The notes under the pieces are model-generated. The model had not been told where the DNA came from. It did not search any database and was given only the letters and a program-made list of their open reading frames with translations. A stretch of DNA of 64,000 nt from Chlorobiaceae bacterium. Its GTDB lineage: Bacteria; Bacteroidota; Chlorobiia; Chlorobiales; Chlorobiaceae. The position numbers and the translations under genes were made by a program. This document shows, in pieces, positions 9,277 through 18,167 of this stretch; positions within the stretch are counted from its first letter, which is position 1; every line of letters starts with the position of its first letter. Where the stretch lies: positions 1 through 64,000 of the forward strand of contig JAAXXY010000009.1 of assembly GCA_013334225.1 (NCBI GenBank). Reading direction: 5' to 3'.

Positions 9277-10164
9277 ATGGCAAAAAAAGCGTTAGGAAGA
9301 GGTCTCAAGGCACTTATTCCGGATGAAGGGTTTGAATCCGTCTCCAAAGAAGAGGAACAGGAACTTGCTCATGACGGTACGATCGGAAGTCTGCCGATTG
9401 AAAAAATACGTGTCAACCCGTTTCAGCCCCGCAAGGAATTCGATGAAACCGCACTCGAGGAGCTGAAGAACTCCATTATTGAAAACGGTGTGATCCAGCC
9501 GGTAACGGTCTGCAGGGACGGGGACGGTTACCAGCTTATCAGTGGCGAGCGCCGTCTGAGGGCTGTCAAGCAGGCCGGTTTCAAGTTCATTCCCGCTTAT
9601 GTTATCGAAGCCAATGACGATTCGAGCAAGCTCGAGCTTGCTCTTATCGAAAATATCCAGAGGGAGGACCTGAATGCCATCGAAGTAGCCTTTGCTCTGA
9701 AGAGCCTTACGACCAAATGTCGCCTCACTCAGGACGAGGTCGCACAGAAAGTCGGGAAAAACCGTTCGACCGTCAGCAATTTTCTCAGGCTTCTCAAACT
9801 GCCTTCGCAGGTGCAGCAGAGTATCCGCAACCGCGAAATTACTTCCGGCCATGCGCGTGCGCTTGTCAACCTTCCCGGTGAGCAGCAGCAGCTGAAAGTC
9901 TGGAAACAGATCATTGCCCGTCAGCTTTCCGTCCGCCAGACAGAGGCCCTTGTCAACCAAATGTTCAAGGAGCAGCCGAAACTTCTGAAGGGAAGTCCGG
10001 AGAACCGTTCGACCCATATAGTGCAACTGGAAACAAGGCTTCGGGACAGGCTTGCAACGAAGGTCCGAATACACGAGAAGAACGGCGGAAAAGGTGAGAT
10101 ACTTATCCAGTATTTTTCAAACGACGATCTTGAAAGGCTTCTTGATCTCATCAACCATGAATAA
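9277..10164 (+). CDS. parB: Chromosome partitioning protein ParB (Spo0J), CTPase
   Basis: A ParB/Spo0J protein of about 295 residues. It begins MAKKALGRGLKALIP, the standard family start, so I use the ATG at 9277 instead of the GTG at 9268, which would add three residues. The N-terminal domain carries NPFQPRKEFDE and GERRLRAVKQAG (CTP-binding and arginine-rich motifs); the middle holds the HTH (LTQDEVAQKVGKNRSTVSNFLRLL), and the C-terminus is a dimerisation domain. ParB loads at parS sites and spreads as a CTP-dependent clamp. It starts 24 bases after parA, so the two form an operon. Confidence 0.96.
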   Translation: MAKKALGRGLKALIPDEGFESVSKEEEQELAHDGTIGSLPIEKIRVNPFQPRKEFDETALEELKNSIIENGVIQPVTVCRDGDGYQLISGERRLRAVKQAGFKFIPAYVIEANDDSSKLELALIENIQREDLNAIEVAFALKSLTTKCRLTQDEVAQKVGKNRSTVSNFLRLLKLPSQVQQSIRNREITSGHARALVNLPGEQQQLKVWKQIIARQLSVRQTEALVNQMFKEQPKLLKGSPENRSTHIVQLETRLRDRLATKVRIHEKNGGKGEILIQYFSNDDLERLLDLINHE

Positions 10165-10218
10165 AAGGACCGGTCTCAGCGGTTTACGTAAAAGAAACAG
10201 TTTATTGAAGGTTTTGTT

Positions 10219-10965
10219 ATGAAGTTCACACTTGTTGGAAACGGCAGAATGGGCCGGCAGGTTGCCTCGGTTGTCGGGCAATCCGGTTTACATGAAGTTG
10301 CTGCCGTCCTCGATATCGATACCCGGATCACACCGGATTCATTTCAGGGCAGCGATGCTGTCATAGATTTTACGGTTCGCGACGCATTTCTTGCCAACCT
10401 GCCATCCATGCTTGCTTCCGGTGTTCCAGTCGTGGTCGGAACGACCGGCTGGGATGATGTCCGTGATGAGGTTGTCAGTCAGGTCAGGAGTGCAGGTGCA
10501 TCCCTGCTTTATTCAGCCAATTTTTCGCTCGGCGTGAATATTTTTCTGCGTACTGTACGTGAAGCGGCGCGGCTGATATCGCCGTTTGAACAGTTTGATA
10601 TCGCTTTTGCCGAACAGCACCATACAGGCAAGGCCGATTTTCCCAGCGGCACAGCGCTCAGGGCGGCAGATATGATCCTCTCGGCAAACAGCCGGAAGAA
10701 AACAATCACGCCACAGCTTTCCCCTGACCGGATACTTGCTCCCGAAGAGCTGCAGGTAGCTTCGATCAGGCTCGGCACTGTTTTTGGCAAGCATTCGGCT
10801 TTCATCGACTCGGAATCGGACGAAATCGTGATTTCGCATACGGCAAAGAACCGTTCCGGCTTTGCTTCGGGAGCTGTCGAGTCTGCAATATGGCTTGCCG
10901 GACGACATATAACCGCTCCGGGATTTTATACGATGGATGATTTTCTGAACGAAAGGTTTTCCTGA
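10219..10965 (+). CDS. dapB: 4-hydroxy-tetrahydrodipicolinate reductase
   Basis: 248 residues of DapB, which reduces hydroxy-tetrahydrodipicolinate with NAD(P)H on the way to lysine and meso-diaminopimelate for the cell wall. The N-terminal nucleotide-binding loop is [10 protein letters not shown], and the middle has VVGTTGW. The signature [16 protein letters not shown] contains the catalytic His pair and the Lys. It is slightly shorter than the E. coli enzyme (273), as in many bacteria. It lies 54 bases after parB and 6 bases before a membrane-protein gene, so the three could be one transcription unit. Confidence 0.95.
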   Translation: MKFTLVGNGRMGRQVASVVGQSGLHEVAAVLDIDTRITPDSFQGSDAVIDFTVRDAFLANLPSMLASGVPVVVGTTGWDDVRDEVVSQVRSAGASLLYSANFSLGVNIFLRTVREAARLISPFEQFDIAFAEQHHTGKADFPSGTALRAADMILSANSRKKTITPQLSPDRILAPEELQVASIRLGTVFGKHSAFIDSESDEIVISHTAKNRSGFASGAVESAIWLAGRHITAPGFYTMDDFLNERFS

Positions 10966-10971
10966 GGAGTT

Positions 10972-11517
10972 ATGGCTGTCGATAAACCGGAACAATCCGT
11001 TCTGTCATCCGAGGGAAGGATGTATGCTGTGCTGACAGGAGCTGTTATCATACTGCTTACGACGACTGTCCCTTATCTCACTATCCTGAATATCTTCCTT
11101 TTTTCAGGCATCTTCCTTGCAGGTACGGTTGCTCTCAATCGCACCATCCTGCGTTTCCAGGCAAGGCTGTCCTACAGTGAAGCCTACTTTGTGGCTTGTC
11201 TGGCTGGTCTTGCCGGCGGAGTGCTTTCCGAGATTGCAGCTTATATCTGCATGCAATATTTCAATTACAGGCCGGGTACGGAGAGCTTTTCCCTTGTTAT
11301 TGACTGGATGATCGGGATGGCGAAAGGAAAACCCGAGTTGCAGGAGCAGGTTCAGCAGCTTCTGGAAGCTGAAAAGCTTGCCATTGCGCCGGTCAAGCTG
11401 AGCTTTACGGATCTTTTGATCAATATGGGCGTATCAGGTGTCATGTACGGCCTTATCGCGGGTATCGGCGGAGTTTTTGCGGTATTCCGTCTTAAACGGA
11501 AGGCTGCAAAGGAGTGA
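10972..11517 (+). CDS. Integral membrane protein of unknown function
   Basis: 181 residues with four likely membrane segments at about 18-38, 40-57, 68-92 and 142-172, a charged loop between the third and fourth (KGKPELQEQVQQLLEAEK), and a basic C-terminal tail (RLKRKAAKE). The overall look is that of the DUF4199-type membrane proteins found in Bacteroidetes and Chlorobi, but I am not certain. It follows dapB by 6 bases with GAGGAG just before the start, so it is probably co-transcribed. It converges on menE with a 13-base gap. Confidence 0.65.
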   Translation: MAVDKPEQSVLSSEGRMYAVLTGAVIILLTTTVPYLTILNIFLFSGIFLAGTVALNRTILRFQARLSYSEAYFVACLAGLAGGVLSEIAAYICMQYFNYRPGTESFSLVIDWMIGMAKGKPELQEQVQQLLEAEKLAIAPVKLSFTDLLINMGVSGVMYGLIAGIGGVFAVFRLKRKAAKE

Positions 11518-11530
11518 ATGATTGCTTTTT

Positions 11531-12952
11531 TTAAAGCTCCGTAGCGAGTCTGCAGTAGTGCTGCCTGTCGGTTTTCTGCGATCCGGGCAGCACTTTCCAC
11601 TCCGTTACATGGAAATATTTTGCCGGAGTTTTCAGGCTGCCGACCAGTGACCGCATGCTCTGATCGATTTCGCGTTCATCCGGCTGGTTTTCAGTGCATG
11701 TCCTGATAAATGCCGCAGGCCGTTTTCCGTATTCAATGTCAGGGAGCGGTACCACAAGCGCTTCACTTATACCTTCGATCATCATGAGGGCGTTTTCAAT
11801 CTCTTCAGGATGGATGTTTTCGCCTCCGGATATGAACATGTTGTCTTTTCTTCCGAGTACTGTCACCTTTCCGGCTTCGTCGATATGTCCGATATCTTTG
11901 GTATGGAACCATCCCTCACTGTCGGTTTCCCGGCTGATGATGCCATTGTTCAAATAACCGAGAAAAAGGCATTTTCCCCTGACAAGCAGCTCTCCCTCTT
12001 CCGACACGGTCATTTCCCTGAAGGGCAACACGTTGCCGCTCTGCTGCTGCAGGCCGGTTACAGGACCCGGTGAGGTTGCGATCTGCGATCCCATCTCGGT
12101 TGATCCGTAGCTGAGGTAAACCGGAATATGGTTTTTCACTGCATCCTCGATAAGGGATTTCGGAGCCGGGCTTCCTCCGAGCAGGACCGCTTTCATGGAA
12201 CGGAGAACAGCTGTGGTTTTCCTGTTTTCGAGCAGACGGTGCAACTGGGTCGGCACCAGCGAAACGTGGGTGACAGGAAACTGTTCCAGCAGCACTTCGA
12301 GCTGGTCATCGGGATTTCCCAGAGCCATGGATGCGCCGGATACCAGTGACCGGAACAGGATCGCATATCCCCCGACATGGTAAAACGGCAGCGAAAGAAG
12401 CCAGCAGTCTCCCTGAATGAAAGGAATGTTTTCGTTTGAACCGATTGCGTTGAACCAGTGGTTCGCGAAGCTGTGAACCGCTGCTTTTGCCGTTCCGGTG
12501 CTTGCCGACGTATGGATGATCGATACAGGTCGGTCCATATCCGCCGGAGCGGAAATGGTTTCAGGTAGATCAAGGGATCCAGCGGCATCAAGAATCGACG
12601 CAATTTTCACGACGTTCGTATTCTTTATCGAAACCGGTTTGTCACTTCCGGTGAGGATCAGCCGGGGATTGAGCTTCTCAAGGGTGTTGTTGATGAGCCG
12701 GTACGGAAACCTGCAATTGATCGGAGCAGCGATCATGCCGGCTTTCAGGAGGCCAAGCAGCATCATCGCCAATTCATGGGTATTGGGTGAAACCAGAGCG
12801 ACAATCTCCCCTGGACGGAGGCCTTCGCGTAAAAGAACATTTGCGATACTTGCCGACAGGAAATCACATGTTTCGAATGACAGGATATGTTCCGGTGTTC
12901 TCAATGCAGGCAAGGAACCGAAATGTTCAGCAGCCTGCCCTACAAGGTCCAT
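11531..12952 (-). CDS. menE: o-Succinylbenzoate-CoA ligase
   Basis: 473 residues of an acyl-adenylate-forming enzyme that activates o-succinylbenzoate to its CoA thioester in menaquinone synthesis. Motifs: TSASTGTAKAAVHS (A3 phosphate loop, with an unusual Ala-Lys in place of Pro-Lys), YLSYGSTEMGSQ (A5), GWFHTKDIG (A7) and GRKDNMFISGGENIHPEEIE (A8 hinge). The family call as MenE rather than another CoA ligase rests on its place as the last gene of menH-menB-menC-menE. It overlaps menC by 13 bases. Confidence 0.92.
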   Translation of the reverse strand: MDLVGQAAEHFGSLPALRTPEHILSFETCDFLSASIANVLLREGLRPGEIVALVSPNTHELAMMLLGLLKAGMIAAPINCRFPYRLINNTLEKLNPRLILTGSDKPVSIKNTNVVKIASILDAAGSLDLPETISAPADMDRPVSIIHTSASTGTAKAAVHSFANHWFNAIGSNENIPFIQGDCWLLSLPFYHVGGYAILFRSLVSGASMALGNPDDQLEVLLEQFPVTHVSLVPTQLHRLLENRKTTAVLRSMKAVLLGGSPAPKSLIEDAVKNHIPVYLSYGSTEMGSQIATSPGPVTGLQQQSGNVLPFREMTVSEEGELLVRGKCLFLGYLNNGIISRETDSEGWFHTKDIGHIDEAGKVTVLGRKDNMFISGGENIHPEEIENALMMIEGISEALVVPLPDIEYGKRPAAFIRTCTENQPDEREIDQSMRSLVGSLKTPAKYFHVTEWKVLPGSQKTDRQHYCRLATEL

Positions 12953-14013
12953 ATCGAGGCAAGTTTCAGAGTGTGGAGATTGACCTTCTGTCCGTTCAGA
13001 AAGGTTTCACGTGCATCGAGCATACTGTTTTCACTTCCGAAAGGTGATTCGAGCAAGTCATATTCGAAGTATCGTAAAGTATCGAGGCCGCATGCAACGG
13101 GTGTTCTGGAACTTGAAGCCGCAAGCCAGGCATAAACACTGAGGCTTATACCGCTTTCGAATGCGGAACTGAATACTGCCTGCAGGCCATTCTTTTCGGC
13201 ATGTCTGACAAGGTCAAGAGATGCCGAGATACCACCGAGCCGGTTCGGTTTCAGGATCAGAGCGTGCAGGGCTTCAGACGGGATGGAATAAAGCAGTTCC
13301 GGCTGTTGCCACAGGGTTTCGTCGAGTGCTGATTTGATTGCCGTTCGTGCATGGAATTCTCCGATTCCGGATGCATCCTGCAGTGGTTCTTCAATATAGG
13401 AGATGCTGCCTTCCGGTATGCTTCGCGCGAAAGCCAGAGCTTCGTCGAATGAAAAAGACTGGTTGGCGTCAAGCCGCAGTTCAATATTGTCTCCGAACCT
13501 TCGGTGAAGTGCATCGATGCCTGCAAGAGCATTGCCGGTGTTTCCGGCTGCGACTTTCAGCTTGAATACCCGGTAGCCGAGCTCGAACAGGGTTTCCGCT
13601 TTTTGCAGGATAGTATCAGGATCTCCGAAAAGGAGAGCATTGAGCGTCAGGGTTTCCAGGTTTTTTCTTTCAGGAAAAATGGAAGGTGGATTTCCTGATA
13701 CTGCAGCATGGTAGTTGAGCAGTGCAATTTCAAGTCCGGTTCGGACAGAGGGGTACAGGCCCTCGGGGAGCGGTCCGGAAAAGCTATAATCGTGCCGGGA
13801 AAGCAGATCGAACAGTTGCGCTTCGGCTCCGGAAAGCGTTTCCCGGTGAAGGCCTGGCAGCGGTGCTATTTCACCGTATGCGGTAACATCTCCTTCCCGG
13901 CTTTTCAAAGCGAGGACAATACCATCCCTTTGCCGAAGCCGGTGGCCTTTGACGGACACCGGCTCGGTAAAGGGGATGGTATACCGGTAAAGAAGTATGT
14001 GAGAAATGTTCAA
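12940..14013 (-). CDS. menC: o-Succinylbenzoate synthase
   Basis: 357 residues of the enolase superfamily, dehydrating SHCHC to o-succinylbenzoate. The catalytic Lys pair is in RVFKLKVA, metal ligands are in LRLDANQSF and SYIEEPL, and the second catalytic Lys is in [12 protein letters not shown]-terminal capping domain and barrel have the expected proportions. The start overlaps the menB stop by 4 bases (14010-14013), and its end overlaps the menE start, a tightly coupled operon. A sequence close to a ParB parS site lies inside it at 13004-13017. Confidence 0.94.
   Translation of the reverse strand: MNISHILLYRYTIPFTEPVSVKGHRLRQRDGIVLALKSREGDVTAYGEIAPLPGLHRETLSGAEAQLFDLLSRHDYSFSGPLPEGLYPSVRTGLEIALLNYHAAVSGNPPSIFPERKNLETLTLNALLFGDPDTILQKAETLFELGYRVFKLKVAAGNTGNALAGIDALHRRFGDNIELRLDANQSFSFDEALAFARSIPEGSISYIEEPLQDASGIGEFHARTAIKSALDETLWQQPELLYSIPSEALHALILKPNRLGGISASLDLVRHAEKNGLQAVFSSAFESGISLSVYAWLAASSSRTPVACGLDTLRYFEYDLLESPFGSENSMLDARETFLNGQKVNLHTLKLASIWTL
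13004..13017. other. parS-like sequence inside menC
   Basis: GTTTCACGTGCATC matches the core of the well-known ParB site GTTTCACGTGAAAC at 12 of 14 positions; the left arm and central CACGTG are perfect and the right arm has two mismatches. It lies about 2.8 kb from the end of parB. parS sites often fall inside genes near the origin, but a chance match in coding sequence is quite possible. Confidence 0.3.
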
Positions 14014-14831
14014 GGTCTTTTTGGAAATTTGCCGAAATCTGGTTTCCGTTTTTCAACGAAGGCGTTTCTGCCTTCCTGGGCCTCTTCACACATATAATAG
14101 AGCATGGTGGCGTTACCTGCAAGTTCCTGCAGTCCAGCCTGTCCGTCGCAGTCGGCGTTGAGGGCCGATTTCAGGCAGCGGATCGCCAGCGGGGAATTGG
14201 CAAGGATTTCACGGCACCACTGTACCGTTTCTTCTTCAAGCCTGTCGAGGGGGACGACGGTATTGACAAGTCCCATGTCGAGAGCCTGCTGAGCGTTGTA
14301 TTGCCGGCAGAGATACCAGATTTCACGGGCTTTTTTCTGCCCTACAAGACGTGCCATGTAGCTTGCGCCCCATCCTCCGTCGAATGAACCTACTTTCGGT
14401 CCGGTCTGGCCGAAAATGGCATTTTCTGCAGCGATCGTCAGATCGCAGAGCATATGCAGAACATGACCTCCTCCGATGGCATATCCGGCAACCATGGCGA
14501 TGACCGGTTTCGGGCAGGTGCGTATGTCCCTTTGGAAATCGAGGACGTTCAGGCGGTTTGTCCCTTTTGCATCGGCATAACCGGCAAAACCTCGGATTTT
14601 CTGGTCGCCTCCGGAACAGAAAGCCATGTCTCCTGCACCGGTAAGGATGATGACTCCGATCGTTTCATCATTACGTGCGTCAGACAGGGCCGTTATCATC
14701 TGTTCGACCGTCTGAGGACGGAACGCGTTGCGGACCTCGGGACGATTGATGGTGATTTTTGCAATACCTTCGGCTTTATGATAGAGGATGTCGGTAAATT
14801 CACCGGCAGAAATCCAGTTAACAGTGCTCAT
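14010..14831 (-). CDS. menB: 1,4-Dihydroxy-2-naphthoyl-CoA synthase
   Basis: 273 residues of a crotonase-fold enzyme that closes the naphthoate ring from o-succinylbenzoyl-CoA. Characteristic stretches are [13 protein letters not shown] (oxyanion hole and active-site loop), [21 protein letters not shown] and [26 protein letters not shown]. Length and motifs are typical of MenB. The menH stop overlaps its start by 4 bases, so it sits in the middle of the menH-B-C-E unit. Confidence 0.96.
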   Translation of the reverse strand: MSTVNWISAGEFTDILYHKAEGIAKITINRPEVRNAFRPQTVEQMITALSDARNDETIGVIILTGAGDMAFCSGGDQKIRGFAGYADAKGTNRLNVLDFQRDIRTCPKPVIAMVAGYAIGGGHVLHMLCDLTIAAENAIFGQTGPKVGSFDGGWGASYMARLVGQKKAREIWYLCRQYNAQQALDMGLVNTVVPLDRLEEETVQWCREILANSPLAIRCLKSALNADCDGQAGLQELAGNATMLYYMCEEAQEGRNAFVEKRKPDFGKFPKRP

Positions 14832-15649
14832 GTCTGTTTTTTATGAGTGTTGAAAAATTCTTTCATGCGGTCAATGAACAGCTCCCTGTTTTCGAAGTGA
14901 AGGGTATGACCGCAGCCCGGGAAGTATTCCAGGGCGGAATAAGGGCATAAATTAACCATTTGACGACCAATCTCAACGAATTTAACGTCTTTTTCGCCGA
15001 CAAAAAATCGTACGGGAACCCTGTTTTCCTTCAGGTCATGCCAGAAAGAAGGCTGACACCCTGAACCGAGCAGGCGTAATGAAGCGGCAAGGGCTTTCGG
15101 GCTGCTTTGTTTTCTGCGGCTTTCAATCTCTCTGAAAAGGGGGTGGATTTTCAGGGTTGCAAAAAGGGGCTGGTCATACCAGGCTTCGATGAAATCGTCA
15201 AAATTTCTTTCAATTTTCCTGGCAATACCTTCGTCATTCGATTTCCGTTCAGACCGTTCTTCTGCTGTCGCAAGTCCCGGGGAGGCAGAAACAATAACCG
15301 CTTTTTCAAAGAGTTCGGGATAGCGCAGCAGCAGGGCGAGAGCGATCCTGCCGCCCATCGAGTAACCTGCAAGATAGCAGGGTGCATATCCTTTACGGTT
15401 CAGTTCATCTGCAATTGCATCTACGGTAACTGAAAAAAATGTTTCAGGGTCCTCTTCGGCTGATATAACAGTTTCTCCATGTCCGGGCAGGTCCATGAGC
15501 ATGCTGCAATATTCAGGTTCGAGCTGTTCCGCGACAGGGATCCAGTCGCTTCCCGAACCGAGGAATCCATGCAGAAAAAGGATTTTTGACCGGGAAAGGT
15601 TTCCGATCGGCATGATATGAAAAGCGGAATGTATGAAACCTGACTGCAT
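14828..15649 (-). CDS. menH: SHCHC synthase-like alpha/beta hydrolase (MenH)
   Basis: An alpha/beta-hydrolase carrying [13 protein letters not shown] (oxyanion motif), [14 protein letters not shown] with the nucleophilic Ser, VGEKDVKF with the acid, and GCGHTLHFE with the catalytic His. It probably removes pyruvate from SEPHCHC to give SHCHC. The frame extends upstream to an ATG at 15754 (308 residues), but the extra residues (with LPRKSMCARTFYRKSK) are unlike the family, and the Met at 15649 gives a normal 273-residue enzyme. Neither start has a clear Shine-Dalgarno sequence. It heads the menH-B-C-E operon. Confidence 0.87.
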   Translation of the reverse strand: MQSGFIHSAFHIMPIGNLSRSKILFLHGFLGSGSDWIPVAEQLEPEYCSMLMDLPGHGETVISAEEDPETFFSVTVDAIADELNRKGYAPCYLAGYSMGGRIALALLLRYPELFEKAVIVSASPGLATAEERSERKSNDEGIARKIERNFDDFIEAWYDQPLFATLKIHPLFREIESRRKQSSPKALAASLRLLGSGCQPSFWHDLKENRVPVRFFVGEKDVKFVEIGRQMVNLCPYSALEYFPGCGHTLHFENRELFIDRMKEFFNTHKKQT

Positions 15650-15916
15650 GGAAAAAGAATCCTGGGCTTTTGATTTCCGGTAAAATGTTCGGGCACACAT
15701 TGATTTACGTGGTAAATATAATGAAGTGAAGCTGTCGGCAGTAACTTCTTTCATGGTTTTTGTGCATGATAAGTGATGGTTACACTTTTTGATAAATTGG
15801 AGTTATCATTTTCTTATATTTATATTTAATTACTTTCTTAGAAGTACTCATGCATTGAAGGAATACTGCGGAAAATCACTGCAATCATTAGAATGAGACG
15901 CGTCTGTATTTAAAGT

Positions 15917-16285
15917 ATGGCTATCAAATTCAAGACGTTTTCCGAAGGAGATATTCTTTACGTTACCGCTTCCGGTGTCGACGAAAGTCTGGAAGATGTA
16001 CAAAAATATGCAATGGGTGTCCTCGAAGCATGCCTTGAAAGCGGAATCAAACGTGTTCTTTGTGATGAAACGGGAATTGATTACCAGCTTGGCACCTTCG
16101 ATCTGTATGAACTGGGCAAGTTTTTCTCGATCAATGTACCTGCAGTGATAATGGTAGCAATTGTCTGCAGACCGACGGCCCATTCAGATACCGGTTTTTT
16201 CGAAAATGTTGTTGTTAACCGCGGACATCGTCTGAAGTTGTTTCGTGACAATGAGTCTGCGAAAAGATGGCTTATCGGCTCTTGA
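15917..16285 (+). CDS. SpoIIAA/STAS-like small protein, copy 1
   Basis: 122 residues, soluble, predicted mixed alpha/beta. Together with the next gene it forms a tandem pair of equal length. The start (MAIKFKTFSEGDILYVTASG.DES) and the central LCDETGI followed by YELGKFF resemble small SpoIIAA/STAS-like proteins found in Chlorobi and other bacteria, but I cannot name a specific family. The C-terminal SAKRWLIG is also shared by both copies. It lies on the plus strand inside the otherwise minus-strand menaquinone region. Confidence 0.7.
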   Translation: MAIKFKTFSEGDILYVTASGVDESLEDVQKYAMGVLEACLESGIKRVLCDETGIDYQLGTFDLYELGKFFSINVPAVIMVAIVCRPTAHSDTGFFENVVVNRGHRLKLFRDNESAKRWLIGS

Positions 16286-16379
16286 CTCATTCTTAAGGGT
16301 GTGATCAGGGAGTGGTTGTCCATGCAGTTTTCCTTTTGCGGTAAAAAAATGAAACTGACAAGCAGGAAAGACTCAACGT

Positions 16380-16748
16380 ATGGGGATTCAATACAAATCG
16401 AAAATTGAGGGTGACATTCTTTACGTGACCGCTTCAGGATCCGACGAAAGTCCTGCCGATGTCGAAGAATATACCTCGGCACTTCTCAAAATATGCCTTG
16501 AAAACGGCATCAAGCTTGCATTGTGTGACGAAACAGCTGTAACGACAAGCCTCAATACTCTTGATACGTATGATATCGGTATGTTCCTTTCAAAAACCAT
16601 TCCGACCTGGCTCAAGATTGCAATTGTTTTCGATCCGGATACCTCGTTCGATCTGCGTTTCTTTGAGAGCCTTGTTGTCAACAGGGGTCAGCAGATCAAG
16701 ATTTTCACCGATACCGATTCCGCAATGACCTGGCTTATCGGTCAGTGA
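16380..16748 (+). CDS. SpoIIAA/STAS-like small protein, copy 2
   Basis: 122 residues aligning end to end without gaps with the gene before it (shared EGDILYVTASG, DES, LCDET, FFE..VVNRG and WLIG). The DNA is also alike across the first 60 codons, which points to tandem duplication followed by divergence. A CDET-like position is kept but the loop after it differs (AVTTSLNTLDTYDIG against GIDYQLGTFDLYELG). Role unknown; the fold suggests an anti-sigma-antagonist or regulatory switch but this is only inference. Confidence 0.7.
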   Translation: MGIQYKSKIEGDILYVTASGSDESPADVEEYTSALLKICLENGIKLALCDETAVTTSLNTLDTYDIGMFLSKTIPTWLKIAIVFDPDTSFDLRFFESLVVNRGQQIKIFTDTDSAMTWLIGQ

Positions 16749-16792
16749 ACCTATCAGGCGCTTTTTGATATACTTTTTCATCCTGATTTCTC

Positions 16793-17173
16793 ATGCTTTC
16801 GAGCCCTTTACCGGCAGATGCAATCTGTTTGCTTTTCGGTGTTTTCTGGTCTTTCCGGCATTTACTGCTTGCGTTCATCAAAAACTATTACCATAGCAAT
16901 GTTGCTGAATCGGGGATGATTCAGAGCCTGAATTTTGCGTTCATCCTCACTCCTTACGTTATTCTCATGGACTGGCTGTATTACAAAACAAACCGCAGTA
17001 TCCTGATTGCTATTATTTTCCATATCACGGCCGGTTTTTTCGTCGAATTGTTTGCACCGCATCCGGACAGCAAGGTCATCCAGACGGAACTGCTTCTTTT
17101 TCTGTCTGTTGCAGTGATTGTAAAAGAGAAGGACTTTTTCTTTATGCGCGATTATCAACAGGCTTCACCATAA
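16793..17173 (+). pseudogene. CPBP (CAAX protease-like) membrane protein, truncated at the 5' end
   Basis: 126 residues that match the C-terminal half of CPBP/CAAX prenyl protease family proteins: FGVFWSFRHLLLAFIKNYYHSN is the second motif region (FxxxxxxRH) and LYYKTNRSILIAIIFHITAGFF the last. Full-length members are about 220-300 residues. The part with the EExxxR glutamate motif is missing, the usual Asn of HxxxN appears as Gly, and no upstream frame continues it. It is most likely a decayed remnant, though a short membrane protein cannot be ruled out. Confidence 0.65.
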
Positions 17174-17317
17174 AGGACATCGAATCCGTTGACAAACCGG
17201 AAATCTTTTCTGTTTTCTTCAATCCTTCAATTTATATTCATTGACAGTAAACGCTTCTGTGGAGTGCCGATTTCGTTATGTTATGGCATACGCTGATTAT
17301 TTATAAAATTAACAGTT

Positions 17318-17986
17318 ATGTTCTTGAAAAAGGTATCAGCAAGTCTGTTTTTTACTATCTGTCTCCTGTTTATCAGCGCATGTAAAGACAATGAACCGCT
17401 GTCATTGAAAGATGCTGACGGACGAAGCTACAGTACGGTCAAACTCGGCAGTCATATCTGGACAGCGGAAAATCTCGATGTTTCACATTACAGGAACGGG
17501 GATCCGGTTCCGGAGGTCAAAGACCCTGACGCCTGGTCAAAACTTACTACGGGAGCCTGGTGCTGGTATGGCAACAGCAGTGAAAACGGAAAAATATATG
17601 GGAAACTGTATAACTGGTATGCTGTCAGTGATCCCAGAGGGCTGGCTCCGGAAGGCTGGCATGTAGCTGCTGACGCCGAGTGGTCATCGCTTTCGGAAAC
17701 TCTCGGCGGTGATGGAGTTTCAGGGGGCCGTATCAAGACATGCTGTCTCTGGAAAGAGAAAGACGGCAGTGCAGGCAAGAGCGGATTTGACCTGCCACCG
17801 GGAGGGGCGAGGCGTGATACTGACGGAGCCTTTGTGCTTCAGGGAGAATACAGCCGTCTCTGGTCTTCCACCGAATCAAACTCCGAAAAGGCATGGGGAA
17901 GGGCTGTAGGCTATTTCGATCAGGTCATGAGGCGAGGTGAAGCGAGCAAGCGGCTGGGTTTTGCGGTCCGGTGTGTCAAGGATTGA
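17318..17986 (+). CDS. FISUMP-domain lipoprotein
   Basis: 222 residues. A signal peptide ends in LFISAC with Cys at 22, a lipobox, so the mature protein is probably lipid-anchored in the envelope. The rest is a Fibrobacter-type major paralogous (FISUMP) domain: DADGRSYSTVKLGSHIWTAENLDV, then GAWCWYGN, YGKLYNWYAV, GLAPEGWHVAADAEWSSL, SGFDLPPGGARR, LWSSTES and GFAVRCVKD. The fold is related to C-type lectin/formylglycine-generating enzyme surface domains. Function is unknown; it may bind sugars or surface partners. It stands on its own between the tandem pair and menD. Confidence 0.85.
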   Translation: MFLKKVSASLFFTICLLFISACKDNEPLSLKDADGRSYSTVKLGSHIWTAENLDVSHYRNGDPVPEVKDPDAWSKLTTGAWCWYGNSSENGKIYGKLYNWYAVSDPRGLAPEGWHVAADAEWSSLSETLGGDGVSGGRIKTCCLWKEKDGSAGKSGFDLPPGGARRDTDGAFVLQGEYSRLWSSTESNSEKAWGRAVGYFDQVMRRGEASKRLGFAVRCVKD

Positions 17987-18167
17987 CCTGTTTATGCCAG
18001 GCTGATTTTACATTTACATTTGAAAACGCATCAACCCCGGATATTCGCGAAGTGCATTTTATTAACGTGAAGGTTTTGCCGTAACAGGGGGAAGAAAGAT
18101 GAAAATCCTGTTTGAGAAAGCGGTTTTCATCGCAACGTCATTTGCCCTCAATGTAAATCCGGTTGTC

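Noticed and set aside
9292..10074. Minus-strand frame of 260 codons opposite parB
   Set aside because: Shadow of parB with no domain signal.
15703..15717. ATTTAC-GTG-GTAAAT inverted repeat near the upstream end of the menH frame
   Set aside because: Only 6-bp arms and no known regulator; could be chance.
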